64,000 bases of DNA from Rhodovibrio sodomensis (GTDB taxonomy: Bacteria > Pseudomonadota > Alphaproteobacteria > Kiloniellales > Rhodovibrionaceae), in NCBI RefSeq assembly GCF_016583645.1, contig NZ_NRRL01000001.1:186001-250000 (forward strand), given 5' to 3'. Below the pieces are notes generated by a model. It was given only the letters and a program-made list of their open reading frames with translations, did not search any database and was not told the DNA's origin. The stretch's first letter is position 1; every line of letters starts with the position of its first letter. Below, piece by piece: positions 25,115 to 33,811 of this stretch. The translations under genes were made by a program, and so were the position numbers.

Positions 25115-27868
25115 ATGACCCAGCCCGAGCAGATCAATCACCTCTACCCGGCAAGCGCCCACGCCGAGGCCCGTCGGATCCTGGGCGCCTTCAAGGACAC
25201 CCGGATCAATCGCTGGGTCAAGAGGCAAGCATCAGTCTGGCTGCGCAAGCGCCCGGCCTGCGCCGTGCAGATCCACGAGATTCCAGCCGACATCCCCGAT
25301 TGGGCTCAGCAGGTCATCGCCGCGGGCGGGGCACTGCACGAACTGCGCATCGACGAGGGTGCGGCCCAGAAGTTGACGCACCTCTCCCACTGGCTCCAGG
25401 ACATCGCGCGCACCGCGTCCGCGCGCAAGGCCGACCCCGAGGCCAAGGCCGAGGCGAGCAAGCGCCTGAAGTCCCTGAACCGCACCACGGTCGACCAGGC
25501 GCTCGAGCACGCCGACCGCTGGTTCGACCTCACGGCCCGCCGGATGGCCCGCCAGCGCCTGGCGAAGAAGACCGATCGCGCGCCCGGCTCGGATCGGATC
25601 GAGACCCCTTCGGGCAGGGAGTGGCTGCGCCTGCAGCCGAACGAGCTGAAGGCCGTCGGCCAGCGCCTGAAGAACTGCCTTGCGCGCGGCTTCTACTCGG
25701 GCGACGTCGCGCGCGGCCACGCGGCCGTCTGGGGGCTCTTCGACGACACCGGTGCGATCGCCGCCGCGCGGTTCGATCGCCGCGATTCCCAGGCCCCAGA
25801 CGCCACGCAACGCGTCTGGGTGCTGAAGGAGTTCGAGGCGGTTCCAGGCTCGGACGCCGCGCGGGACCTCGGCCCGCTCGTGCGCGCCTACCCCGATCCA
25901 CTCACGCAAGACAGCCGGTCGAGGCCACACCTGGGCCTGATCGACGGCTACCACGCCGGCGAGTTCCCGGTGATCCACGAGGGTCAGCACCTGATCCTGC
26001 GCGGCAACAGCTCCCGCCTGATCGCGGAGTTCCCGAAACCGCGCCACCAGAGCTTCCACGCCCTGCGGATCAACGACGGCGTGGTGTCTGGCGGGCGCGA
26101 GCTTCTCGGCCTGAACGCCTCCCCGGATACCATCCGCGACCTCGCGGCCGGCCTGTCCAAGCTGGCGACTGTCACGCGCGTAGCCGATCCGGCGATCGTG
26201 ACGAAAGAAGAGGGTGGCTTCGCCCTGATCGACGACGTCATGGCGCCGGAGGCAGTCAGCAGGAACGGGCACACCGCGATCTACTGCAACGGACCGGCCG
26301 ACGATCGTTCGAGCTGGGTCGTGCGGGAGCACGGTCGCTACCAGCCGCTGTTCGGGGGCACGACCCTCAATGGGCGCCTCATCAAGAAGATCACCCCGGT
26401 CGATATCGAGGCCACGGAGCTCGCCCGGATCCTGAACGCGGTCGATCCTACCTGCGCGCTCGCGCAGGACTTCCGGATCCGTCCGGGAGCCAACCTGAGC
26501 GTCTCTTACAACGACGACCGCAGCATGATCGACCGGCCGATGCCGGGCCCGACCGGCTGGACCACCCCCGATGCCCTCTCGCAGACCGTCGCGCACGGGA
26601 ATGGCATGCGGCTCGACCGGATCGAGATCAACGACCGGACCCTGTACCGCCTCCACACAGACGCCGGCGAGACACGCATCTATGTCAATCGCAGCCGAAA
26701 GCTCCTCGAGCCTCAGTGGTCCGGCGGCCCCCATCTGGGATCGGACACGATGGTCGGCCATCTGGCCTCGCCGATCTCGCCGGCGCACGTCGAGGGCTAC
26801 CGGGCGGCGATCGCCGACAGCGGCTACACGCTGGAGCTCAACCTGCCGGACACGCCGTTCAAGGACGTCGACGGCTCCCCGCAGATGCCCGAGCAAAAGC
26901 GCCGTCGTCCGCTGATCGACATCGTCACTGGCGAGACCCGACCCGATCTTGGATTTTGCGTCAAGAACGCTGGCGTCCGCTACGTGTTCGACGGCTCGGG
27001 GCGTCTGACTTTCTCGCACCGGCTTCGCCGTCAGAGCGTGACCGCTGTGACCCTCTACCCGGTCAACGGCCAGCCGCGCGCCTGCCAGCAAGAACTATCC
27101 CACCTGGCCTCGGTCGCCATCGCCTGTGGTTACCAGCTCCAGGACAAGCTGGCCCGCGCTCTCCGCGAGATCGGCTACGGCCTGCTGAACGGTGTCCCCG
27201 TCAAGATCCGCGGCGGCTTCCACGACACGCTCGAGATCAAGGGCGAAGACGGGGCGGTGCTGGCGGTCGCGAGCCCGGAACACACCAACTTCAGCTTCCT
27301 CGACAACCTGATCGCAGCCGACGACCCTCGGATCTGGTTGGTCTCGGAACCGGACGTCCGAGGCTACACCCGCGTCTACGTGAACAGGTCGCATGAGCTC
27401 GCCCTGGATCTGATCGGCGACCTCGATGATGCAGCCCGCCATGTCATCCAGCAGGCGCTGATGCAGCTCGGCGAAGCAACCGGGCTCGGCTTCGCCGCGA
27501 AGTCGCTTGCCACGGTTGGGCTGATGACAGGTCCGGTTGGTCTCGTCGAGATGCCGGCCGACCATCCGCTCCGCGCTGGCCGGATGGAAACCGGCGAGCT
27601 CTGCTGGCGCGCCCGGCTGGTAAAGAACGCGGTCTTCCCAAGCTGTTCTTGGAGCCTGCACCGGACCGGCGCGGAGCGCGAGCAGGATGCCCTGCTCACC
27701 TACGACGCGAGCGCCGGCACGGTGGGTATCCAGGACCCGGACGAGCGGGATCTCCGGCCCATCCCGGTCAAGCTCCTGGTGGATCTCGGTCCGGAGATCG
27801 GCCGCGCCATCCAGGACCTGCGCAGCCTGATCGAGACGCACTTCGGCGAGCTGCGCACCGGCTACTGA
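25115..27868 (+). CDS. large hypothetical protein with PcfJ-like segment and repeated motif, 917 aa
   Basis: ATG 25115 (MTQPEQINHLYPASA) follows AAAGAAGGAA. The longest plus-strand gene of the window encodes a soluble multidomain protein. Residues about 174-235 (NELKAVGQRLKNCLARG, then GHAAVWGLFDDTGAIAAARF) resemble the Cys-containing core of PcfJ-like proteins of plasmids and phages. The second half repeats a unit containing TRIYVNRSRKL (about 521) and TRVYVNRSHEL (about 753), 232 residues apart, each preceded by a strand-rich segment; CVKNAGVRYVFDGSG may be a related unit. No enzymatic motif is certain. A large, repetitive protein of this kind could be a scaffold or nucleic-acid-binding factor; function unknown. 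Confidence 0.75.
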   Translation: MTQPEQINHLYPASAHAEARRILGAFKDTRINRWVKRQASVWLRKRPACAVQIHEIPADIPDWAQQVIAAGGALHELRIDEGAAQKLTHLSHWLQDIARTASARKADPEAKAEASKRLKSLNRTTVDQALEHADRWFDLTARRMARQRLAKKTDRAPGSDRIETPSGREWLRLQPNELKAVGQRLKNCLARGFYSGDVARGHAAVWGLFDDTGAIAAARFDRRDSQAPDATQRVWVLKEFEAVPGSDAARDLGPLVRAYPDPLTQDSRSRPHLGLIDGYHAGEFPVIHEGQHLILRGNSSRLIAEFPKPRHQSFHALRINDGVVSGGRELLGLNASPDTIRDLAAGLSKLATVTRVADPAIVTKEEGGFALIDDVMAPEAVSRNGHTAIYCNGPADDRSSWVVREHGRYQPLFGGTTLNGRLIKKITPVDIEATELARILNAVDPTCALAQDFRIRPGANLSVSYNDDRSMIDRPMPGPTGWTTPDALSQTVAHGNGMRLDRIEINDRTLYRLHTDAGETRIYVNRSRKLLEPQWSGGPHLGSDTMVGHLASPISPAHVEGYRAAIADSGYTLELNLPDTPFKDVDGSPQMPEQKRRRPLIDIVTGETRPDLGFCVKNAGVRYVFDGSGRLTFSHRLRRQSVTAVTLYPVNGQPRACQQELSHLASVAIACGYQLQDKLARALREIGYGLLNGVPVKIRGGFHDTLEIKGEDGAVLAVASPEHTNFSFLDNLIAADDPRIWLVSEPDVRGYTRVYVNRSHELALDLIGDLDDAARHVIQQALMQLGEATGLGFAAKSLATVGLMTGPVGLVEMPADHPLRAGRMETGELCWRARLVKNAVFPSCSWSLHRTGAEREQDALLTYDASAGTVGIQDPDERDLRPIPVKLLVDLGPEIGRAIQDLRSLIETHFGELRTGY

Positions 27869-27874
27869 CGCCCC

Positions 27875-27902
27875 GGCCCCGGTCCCTTCAGGGGTCGGGG
27901 CC
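27875..27902 (+). terminator. possible terminator hairpin
   Basis: GGCCCCG (27875-27881) and CGGGGCC (27896-27902) form a stem with further imperfect pairs inside, directly after the 25115-27868 gene. No T tract follows, so termination is uncertain. Confidence 0.4.
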
Positions 27903-27929
27903 TCACCCCAACCCTGGAGGTATCCCGCG

Positions 27930-28673
27930 ATGCTGCCTCTCTACCACGGCTGTCCGTGTTTGGCCGACGCCGCGCGGATCCTCCAGGACGGGTTGCGGCA
28001 GATTCCCCGTCCGCACCCAGATCCACGGCGTGCCCGGCTGGCCCCGATCCAGGGGCGAGTCTACCTGACCCCCGACTTCGCCACCGCCGTCGGCTACGCA
28101 ACCACGAACGCCCGCAACGACTGGCGCGCCTTCGCGCCCGCCGGCGACCACGCGGTGGTCTTCGAGGTCGCGGTCACTCCCAATCGCCCGGACCTCTGGC
28201 CGGACGAGGACACGCTCGGTGATGCCGTGGTAGTCGCCCTGCGAGAGTGCCGCACCGAACAGCATCTCGGCCGCGCCTCGGACCTCATCCCAGGGCCCGC
28301 GCTCGACTTCGGCAACGAGAATGTCGCGGCCGCCGTGGGCCGCGACCGGGACCTGCGGGCGCACCTGATCGCGGCGGCCGAGACCGGCCTCGACCCGGAG
28401 CTGCTCTGCGCCCTGGACCAGATGGACCCTGACAACCCCGACGGGGTCGCCATCGCCGAGGCCGGCAAGACCCTCCTCGACCGCGGCCTCCACCCCGAGC
28501 TGCGACGCCGGCTGCTCGACGCGGGCACTTGCGTCTCCCTCCCGGGCCCCGTCTCGGTCGATCTGGCCCGACGCGTCCCGCGCGAGACCCTCGCGGGGAC
28601 CCCGGTCGAGCCCGCAGCTCTGATGCCCTGGCCGGAGCCGCGCGTCATCGGATCGCCTGACCTCAAGATTTAA
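27930..28673 (+). CDS. ADP-ribosyltransferase-like protein, 247 aa
   Basis: ATG 27930 follows TGGAGG. The first 60 residues look like the start of an ADP-ribosyltransferase fold: PLYHGCPCLADAARILQDGL gives the NAD-contacting His in the first strand (His 6) and the following helix, and GRVYLTPDFATAVGYAT gives the Y/S-containing second motif (Tyr 45). Such H-Y-x proteins act as toxins, tRNA 2'-phosphotransferases or DNA/RNA modifiers. The third catalytic residue cannot be placed with confidence. The C-terminal half (DPELLCALDQMDPDNP…) is helical and unfamiliar. No antitoxin-like neighbour is evident. Confidence 0.5.
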   Translation: MLPLYHGCPCLADAARILQDGLRQIPRPHPDPRRARLAPIQGRVYLTPDFATAVGYATTNARNDWRAFAPAGDHAVVFEVAVTPNRPDLWPDEDTLGDAVVVALRECRTEQHLGRASDLIPGPALDFGNENVAAAVGRDRDLRAHLIAAAETGLDPELLCALDQMDPDNPDGVAIAEAGKTLLDRGLHPELRRRLLDAGTCVSLPGPVSVDLARRVPRETLAGTPVEPAALMPWPEPRVIGSPDLKI

Positions 28674-28744
28674 CCCGATCGCCCTGCGCCCTAGGAGGCC
28701 TGCGGCCCTCATTTTCATGCTAGACCAAAGGGGATCTGACCGAG

Positions 28745-29308
28745 ATGCTCGACGCCCTTGAGAGCGCCATCTCTGGCCTGACCCTGGATCAGCTGATGAT
28801 CCAGGGCGTCGGACTTCTCGCGATGACCGCCACCCTGAGCGCCTTCGCGTCCAGGAACGATCGGCGTTTCTTCCTGATCCTGATCGCCGGACATAGCCTG
28901 TTCGCGCTGCACTTCGCTCTGCTCGGCGCCTGGGTCGGCATGGGCGCCAATATCATCGCCGTGGCACGGGCCTGGTTCGCCCGCGACCGGCGCGGGCCGG
29001 TTACGCTCGCCCTGATCCTGACGGCCTTCGCCACGCTTGCCGTCCTGACGGTCCAGACGCCGGTCGACCTTCTCGCCGCCGCTGCACCGATCATCGGCAC
29101 CACCGCGATGTTCCTGCTATCGGGCTGGCGCATGCGCTCGGTGATGCTGCTCTGCTCGATGATGTGGCTGACCTACAACCTGGCCATGGGCAGCTGGGGC
29201 GGGGTCCTGAACGAACTCGCCGTCTCGACCATCAATCTCGTCACGATCGCCCGGCTGCTGGCGGCACACCGCCGGCTCGCCGGCACCGCAAGCGGAGCCA
29301 CGCCATGA
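28745..29308 (+). CDS. YgjV-family inner membrane protein
   Basis: ATG 28745 (MLDALESAISGLTLD) starts a 187-aa protein with about five transmembrane helices and the layout of the YgjV family: QGVGLLAMTATLSAFASRNDRRF, LIAGHSLFALHFALLGAWVG, MGANIIAVARAWFARDRR and a later MMWLTYNLAMGSW. YgjV-like proteins are uncharacterised small inner-membrane proteins. The stop overlaps the next start (ATGA at 29305), so both are translationally coupled. Confidence 0.7.
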   Translation: MLDALESAISGLTLDQLMIQGVGLLAMTATLSAFASRNDRRFFLILIAGHSLFALHFALLGAWVGMGANIIAVARAWFARDRRGPVTLALILTAFATLAVLTVQTPVDLLAAAAPIIGTTAMFLLSGWRMRSVMLLCSMMWLTYNLAMGSWGGVLNELAVSTINLVTIARLLAAHRRLAGTASGATP

Positions 29309-29820
29309 GCCAGGGACGCTTCTTCCGGCTATACCACACCAGGATGCCGGCGGTTTTCTATCTCGTCCTGCTGCCGCTCGACGGCGGAACCAGCCCCGCG
29401 CTCGCCCGGATCGCGGTCAGCGGAGAGCAACCGTCGAACTGGGGCAAGGCACCGGAGATCGTCATCAGAAACGGCGCCCGCCAGCTGATGCACCGCTTCG
29501 GTCAGAGCCAGCCGCAGCCGATCCCGCTCTACGAGGCCTATCAGAATGGCTGCCTCACAGACTTCTGCAAGGAGCGGATGGCGGACGCGCGCCTCTCCGG
29601 CGATCTGGTCAGCGATCGCTGCCTCGCCCATGCGAGCCGGGGTGCCGGTTACGCGTTCTCACGCATGCTCGACTCGCCCGCCGAGACGAAGATCACCTCG
29701 TTCGCCGGCGAGCCCGCGCTCCTCGTCACCTGGCAGTCGCACGCCAAGGTCACGGCGGGACCCAAGCACCGACGCCGTGATCGCGATCTATGGATCCAGG
29801 TCGGCGCGCCTGGCGCCTAG
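29305..29820 (+). CDS. hypothetical protein coupled to the YgjV-like gene, 171 aa
   Basis: ATG 29305 overlaps the TGA of the YgjV-like gene. The product begins MSQGRFFRLYHTRMPAVFYL with a short hydrophobic stretch (VFYLVLLPLDG) that is too short for a firm membrane anchor. Later parts contain CLTDFCKERMADARLSGDL and a basic end (GPKHRRRDRDLWIQ). No family is recognised; coupling suggests a role with the membrane protein. Confidence 0.65.
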   Translation: MSQGRFFRLYHTRMPAVFYLVLLPLDGGTSPALARIAVSGEQPSNWGKAPEIVIRNGARQLMHRFGQSQPQPIPLYEAYQNGCLTDFCKERMADARLSGDLVSDRCLAHASRGAGYAFSRMLDSPAETKITSFAGEPALLVTWQSHAKVTAGPKHRRRDRDLWIQVGAPGA

Positions 29821-29897
29821 CCGATCTTTTCCAGCACGGCCACTCCCGGCATATTGGCGCCGCGACCTATGCCCGAGCACGCAGGACATCCCCGTTT

Positions 29898-30887
29898 ATG
29901 AGCGAAGACCATAAGGCGAAGCCCGCGGTCGACCCAGCGCGCCGGCAGGCCATTCGCACCCGGCTCGAGGGGCTGATCGCCCCGAAGCAGCTCCAGAGCA
30001 TCACGGGCGACTTCGGCTTCCTGCCGATCAGCAACCGGATGAGCCCGGTGTATCGGCGCGGCGCCGAGGCCATCCGCGCCTACCTCCGCGCTCCTGAGCG
30101 CGACATCCCGGACCTCGACCGTATCGGCGACTGCAAGGGCATCTTCACGCGCGTCGCCAAGCAGGATCAATGGGACTGGGCGACGGTTCAGGCGGCCCTC
30201 AATATCGAGCGGAACACGGCCCGGCGCATCTCGAGTACGCTGGCGGGTCTGCGCGCCACCCTGAAGGACGGCGGCGATCCCAGCGCGCTTCTGACTACGC
30301 TTCAGGAGCTCGGGACGTCCGCCTACCTCGGACGCCTGCTGCGCCACCTCGATGCAGCCCACGAGGGGCTTGGCGACGGCGCCAAGTCTGCACCGGAAAA
30401 CCGGGCTGACAACGCCGACGGCGCTGCCAACACCCGCCCATCCGGCGGCCACCGTCATCTAAACCTGGCGGCCCTGCGCGCCGCGCGCGAGAACCACGAA
30501 CACTTGGTTGCCGAGCTCTCCCGCCTTTTCCGCGACCACGGCTTCCAGCCAGAGGAGAGCGTTCACGTCGACCTGTTCGTCCAACTGAAGTGGGCGCCCG
30601 CGATCTTCGAGGTGAAGACGCTCACCGCGTCCAACGAGACCGCGCAGATGCGCAAGGCTGTGGCGCAGCTGCTCGAGTACCGCTTCCGCTACGGCCAGGA
30701 CAAGGCCGCGCTCTGGATCCTTTACGCAAGCGCACCCCAGGATCGGATGATGCTGGTCGACTTCCCGCGGAGCCTCGGTCTCTACGTCACCTGGGCCGGA
30801 GGCGAGGGCTTCGAGGGGCCGGACGGCGACAAGCTGCTCACCAACTTCCGTGCAAGCGGGACCTACGACACCACCGGCGCATCCTGA
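29898..30887 (+). CDS. protein with C-terminal PD-(D/E)XK-like nuclease domain, 329 aa
   Basis: ATG 29898 (MSEDHKAKPAVDPARR) has AGGA 10 bases upstream. The C-terminal third has the PD-(D/E)XK pattern: a helix with Glu (HEHLVAELSRLFRDHG), Asp 225 (VDLFVQ), then the E-x-K strand IFEVKTL (Glu 238, Lys 240), and the Gln-bearing helix MRKAVAQLLEYRFRYG. That arrangement occurs in restriction-like and defence nucleases. The N-terminal 160 residues are helical (GDCKGIFTRVAKQDQWDW) and could be a regulatory or DNA-reading part. No methyltransferase neighbour is present. Confidence 0.65.
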   Translation: MSEDHKAKPAVDPARRQAIRTRLEGLIAPKQLQSITGDFGFLPISNRMSPVYRRGAEAIRAYLRAPERDIPDLDRIGDCKGIFTRVAKQDQWDWATVQAALNIERNTARRISSTLAGLRATLKDGGDPSALLTTLQELGTSAYLGRLLRHLDAAHEGLGDGAKSAPENRADNADGAANTRPSGGHRHLNLAALRAARENHEHLVAELSRLFRDHGFQPEESVHVDLFVQLKWAPAIFEVKTLTASNETAQMRKAVAQLLEYRFRYGQDKAALWILYASAPQDRMMLVDFPRSLGLYVTWAGGEGFEGPDGDKLLTNFRASGTYDTTGAS

Positions 30888-30897
30888 GGGGTCGGTG

Positions 30898-31044
30898 TCA
30901 GAAAGGGCTGACTCGCGGCCCGTGGCGCATGTGCCAGATGAGGTCGAGCATCAACAAAACGATCAGCACGACCAGGACCCGGAATACCGAAGGCTCGAGG
31001 GTCGCAAGAAGAGCCGTTCCCCACCACACCAGGCGCATCCGCAT
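30898..31044 (-). CDS. small membrane protein, 48 aa
   Basis: The minus-strand ATG 31044 (MRMRLVWWGTALLATLEPS) follows GAGGGG, and the product has one clear transmembrane helix (VLVVLIVLLMLDLIW) with a short basic C-terminus. A longer in-frame start at 31137 exists. It ends 10 bp from the end of the nuclease-like gene, tail to tail. The hydrophobic helix makes it more likely than a random frame. Confidence 0.45.
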   Translation of the reverse strand: MRMRLVWWGTALLATLEPSVFRVLVVLIVLLMLDLIWHMRHGPRVSPF

Positions 31045-31392
31045 CCACCGACCCCTCGCGTTTATCCGCTCTGTGACGACATCGATCCCGAAGAATCCGA
31101 TCTCGTGAACCGAACCGAGCAGAAGGCTCCCGCGCACCGGCGCCCCGGCCTCTCAAAGTCGGTGGAGGCCGGGGTGCCGCACGCGCTCCCACCTTCAAGC
31201 ATAGCTGAGGGCCGGCGGTCCGCCCACTGACCCCGCGGCGCACGCGCCGACGGTAAATCCGCCACTCGCGATGACGCTCATCCACGGTATCCGCCAGTCC
31301 CCTGGTCCGAGCCGGGAGGCAATTCGGGGTCACCTGCCCACACCACCGCGAACTCGCGGGCCAGCGGGACGCTCACGGCACAGGAGCCGCTG
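31045..31392. other. intergenic region, no gene seen
   Basis: About 350 bp between a small minus-strand gene and the 31393 gene, probably holding their divergent promoters. Frames here are short and lack ribosome binding sites. Confidence 0.4.
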
Positions 31393-32085
31393 ATGATCCG
31401 TCAGACCATCGACAAGCCGCGCGCAACCGAGATCGCGCGCAACATCGCCCGCCACATGGACGCCGCCCATGGCCTCCAGATCGGGCACGCCGAGGCCCTT
31501 TCGGTGCTTGCCGCCGCGCTGGGCTACAAGAACGTCAACACCATGCTCGCCGCCGCCAAGACGGACGAGAGCCCGTTGACCAATTCCTCGACCGAGCCGG
31601 CGGCGGGAGACCACGACCAGGTGTTCGTGCTGCGCATCGACGACAAGTTCGGCTCTGCGATCGAGGCGTTCGACAGCAGCGACGCAGCCCAGGAAAACCT
31701 GATCGGGATGATCCTGGATAACTGGGCCGAGGAAGGCCTGGAAGACGAAGCGGCCGACCCGACCCAGCTCGATGACGAGACGCTGATCGACATCTACTTC
31801 GCGGATAACTGCGAGAAGTCCTACTCGATCGAGGCGATGGAGATCTGCAGCAAGCAGGCCCACGGGCCCAAGCCGCCGCATCCCAGCAACGATCATCGCA
31901 CGCAAATGGCCGGCTGGATCGTCGACCGCAAGACCGGGTGCATCCGGACCGCGGATACCGAGCGTTTCGCCACCGACGCCGAGGCCGATGCCTTCGTGCG
32001 CCGCATGGCCGCCCGGGGCGCCTTCTCCGCCCGCGGGGCGCTCGCGCTTCTCGACGAGATGGCCCACCAGACGACGTCCGGGTGA
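31393..32085 (+). CDS. Glyoxalase_8-like N-domain protein A, 230 aa
   Basis: ATG 31393 follows CAGGAGCCGCTG. Residues about 8-54 carry a helical domain with the signature AAHGLQIGHAEALSVLAAALG then YKNVNTMLAA. The same signature occurs in the genes at 32472 and 34804. It resembles the small domain annotated as Glyoxalase-related (Glyoxalase_8), whose role is unknown. The remainder is acidic, with DHDQVFVLRIDDKFGSAIEAF and a C-terminal segment (GWIVDRKTGCIRTADTERFA) that may be a second small domain. Confidence 0.65.
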   Translation: MIRQTIDKPRATEIARNIARHMDAAHGLQIGHAEALSVLAAALGYKNVNTMLAAAKTDESPLTNSSTEPAAGDHDQVFVLRIDDKFGSAIEAFDSSDAAQENLIGMILDNWAEEGLEDEAADPTQLDDETLIDIYFADNCEKSYSIEAMEICSKQAHGPKPPHPSNDHRTQMAGWIVDRKTGCIRTADTERFATDAEADAFVRRMAARGAFSARGALALLDEMAHQTTSG

Positions 32086-32162
32086 TCGCCAAGCACACCC
32101 TCCCTGAAGTGCGCCGGCAAACCGGCTGACACCTCCTTCCACCTCAAGGATTATCCCTCGAC

Positions 32163-32192
32163 AACGGCGGGCGCCCCACGGCGCCCGCCGTT
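32163..32192 (+). terminator. terminator hairpin
   Basis: AACGGCGGGCGCC (32163-32175), loop CCAC, GGCGCCCGCCGTT (32180-32192): a perfect 13-bp stem, followed by CTCTCG. It closes the 31393-32085 gene; the T tract is absent, so efficiency is unclear. Confidence 0.65.
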
Positions 32193-32220
32193 CTCTCGTG
32201 GCTTCAGGCTTGCCCGCCAG

Positions 32221-32259
32221 GCGTTCGCGGACCCATCCTTTGTGAGAGTCCGCGAACGC
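32221..32259. promoter_or_regulatory. perfect 12-bp inverted repeat
   Basis: GCGTTCGCGGAC (32221-32232) and GTCCGCGAACGC (32248-32259) are exact complements with a 15-base spacer. It lies in the 386-bp gap before the 32472 gene, separate from the terminator at 32163. It could be an operator or a second hairpin. The rest of the gap holds no gene. Confidence 0.4.
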
Positions 32260-32471
32260 TCTGCGGCCGCGCCGGGGCAACCCGGTACGCTAAAGAATTC
32301 GCATCCAAGGCAGCCGGCTCCGCGCCGACTGCTCGCACGACGTTCCCGACGCATCCCTCGTTCCCGTCCAGCGCGGCAACAGAGGCGTCGGGCCAGGCGG
32401 CCTGCTCGACCCGGGACCCGACTCCCGACCTGCCTCGATGATGTCCGCGCTCACGCACGAGGAGTGCCCAG

Positions 32472-33701
32472 ATGACCGACTTCACCCCCGGCGTTCCCTC
32501 CAACGCCCTGACCTCCGTGCTCGCCAAGGGCGTCTGCGGCGACCTGCGCGCCAAGGGTCACGACGTCCCCCACACCGAAGTCCTGAACGCGATGGCGAAG
32601 GCGCTCGGCTTCCACAGCGCGAACGCCATGCGCGCCCTCGCCGAAACCGGCGAGGATCCGCGCGGGTCGCTGCCGCCGCGCCACGCCCACTACTTCCGCA
32701 CCCGCTACGTGATCGACGTGCTGTCGACCGGCGAGGCCGAGGACGGCTACACGCTGGCCAGCCTCGGCGAGCTCGCCGAGCTGATCTCGGAAGAGGGCGA
32801 AGCGGTCGGCCACCTGCGCGCCGTGCACGTCACACCGCTCAACGAGCCGGAGATGGACCAGGCGCTGGCCGCCGCGGGCGCACCGCGGATGGCACCCCGC
32901 GACGCCGATCAATCAACCTGGTTCGTGCCGGGGTCGACGGCCCCGACGGCCTCGACGGCGCGCATCGAGAAGGAAGTGCACCTGTCCGCCCAGGACATCG
33001 CGCATCACACCCGGGTCCTGCTGGCGCTCGGGTGCAATTTCACGCCCAATCGCCTCCACGGCCGGCCTCATCCATCGCATGACCCGCGGCGGCCGATCAT
33101 CGACGCCCGGTCCCTGTTCACCTGGTGTGGCCTATCCCACGTCAAGGCGAGCAGGCTGGACGACCGCCTGGACGACCGCCGGCACGCGCCCCTGCGCACC
33201 TTTTTGGAGTTCACTGATCCGGATAATCGTCTCGGCGAAACAAGCTACATCGGTGCACTCGAGGGCCTGCACGATCTGATGAAGCGCTTTCACGCCACGA
33301 CGCCAATCCCCGAGGTGCTCGCCCGGACCCATGCCGGGATCGAAGGCGTCCTAGCAACTCAGAACGTGCCGGCGACCGACGCCCGGAGCCTGAGCCGCGC
33401 GCTGCTCCGCATGGGGACGCGCCTGCTCCAGGCGATGACGGCTAGCTCGTTACCCCCGCTGCTGCGCGATCTGCGCGATCGGTTCGCCGACAGTCCGGAA
33501 ACCTTCCTGCAGGACGCCGGTGTGAGCGCGGACGCGAGCGTCACGGTTGAGAGCGTCAACGCCGCACTCGATCTGCTGTGCGTGCACATCGGCGCCGACG
33601 CCTCGCTCTATCACCTGCTCGCGCATGAGGGCGTCGACCTGGCCGCCCAAGGCATCAGCGAGCCGGACTTCGGCCGGCCGCCGCTTGAGACCGGCGCGTG
33701 A
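32472..33701 (+). CDS. Glyoxalase_8-like N-domain protein B, 409 aa
   Basis: ATG 32472 follows GAGGAGTGCCCAG. Residues about 18-58 carry the shared domain (LRAKGHDVPHTEVLNAMAKA then LGFHSANAMRAL). The following part has a strand-rich segment (HYFRTRYVIDVLSTGEAEDG). The C-terminal 230 residues are helical (RPIIDARSLFTWCGL, LRTFLEFTDPDNRLGE, EGVLATQNVPATDARSLSRA). No enzyme motif is seen. Together with proteins A and C it forms a local family sharing only the N-terminal domain. Confidence 0.65.
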   Translation: MTDFTPGVPSNALTSVLAKGVCGDLRAKGHDVPHTEVLNAMAKALGFHSANAMRALAETGEDPRGSLPPRHAHYFRTRYVIDVLSTGEAEDGYTLASLGELAELISEEGEAVGHLRAVHVTPLNEPEMDQALAAAGAPRMAPRDADQSTWFVPGSTAPTASTARIEKEVHLSAQDIAHHTRVLLALGCNFTPNRLHGRPHPSHDPRRPIIDARSLFTWCGLSHVKASRLDDRLDDRRHAPLRTFLEFTDPDNRLGETSYIGALEGLHDLMKRFHATTPIPEVLARTHAGIEGVLATQNVPATDARSLSRALLRMGTRLLQAMTASSLPPLLRDLRDRFADSPETFLQDAGVSADASVTVESVNAALDLLCVHIGADASLYHLLAHEGVDLAAQGISEPDFGRPPLETGA

Positions 33702-33811
33702 GCCCAGCGTCGCATCATGTAGGGCCGCGGCGGGTACGCCCGTCGCGGCCCGATCCGTGAACCCAATCCCATGTACCGGTTGGCACAGACCCGACCGGGA
33801 GGCCCTCACAG

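Noticed and set aside
25232..27091. 619-codon minus-strand frame
   Set aside because: Antisense to the 917-aa gene with shadow-type composition (Val, Arg, Asp, Gly rich) and no ribosome binding site.
24820..27396. 858-codon plus-strand frame overlapping the 917-aa gene
   Set aside because: Extremely Arg/Pro-rich shadow; the other frame has a ribosome binding site, balanced composition and internal repeats.
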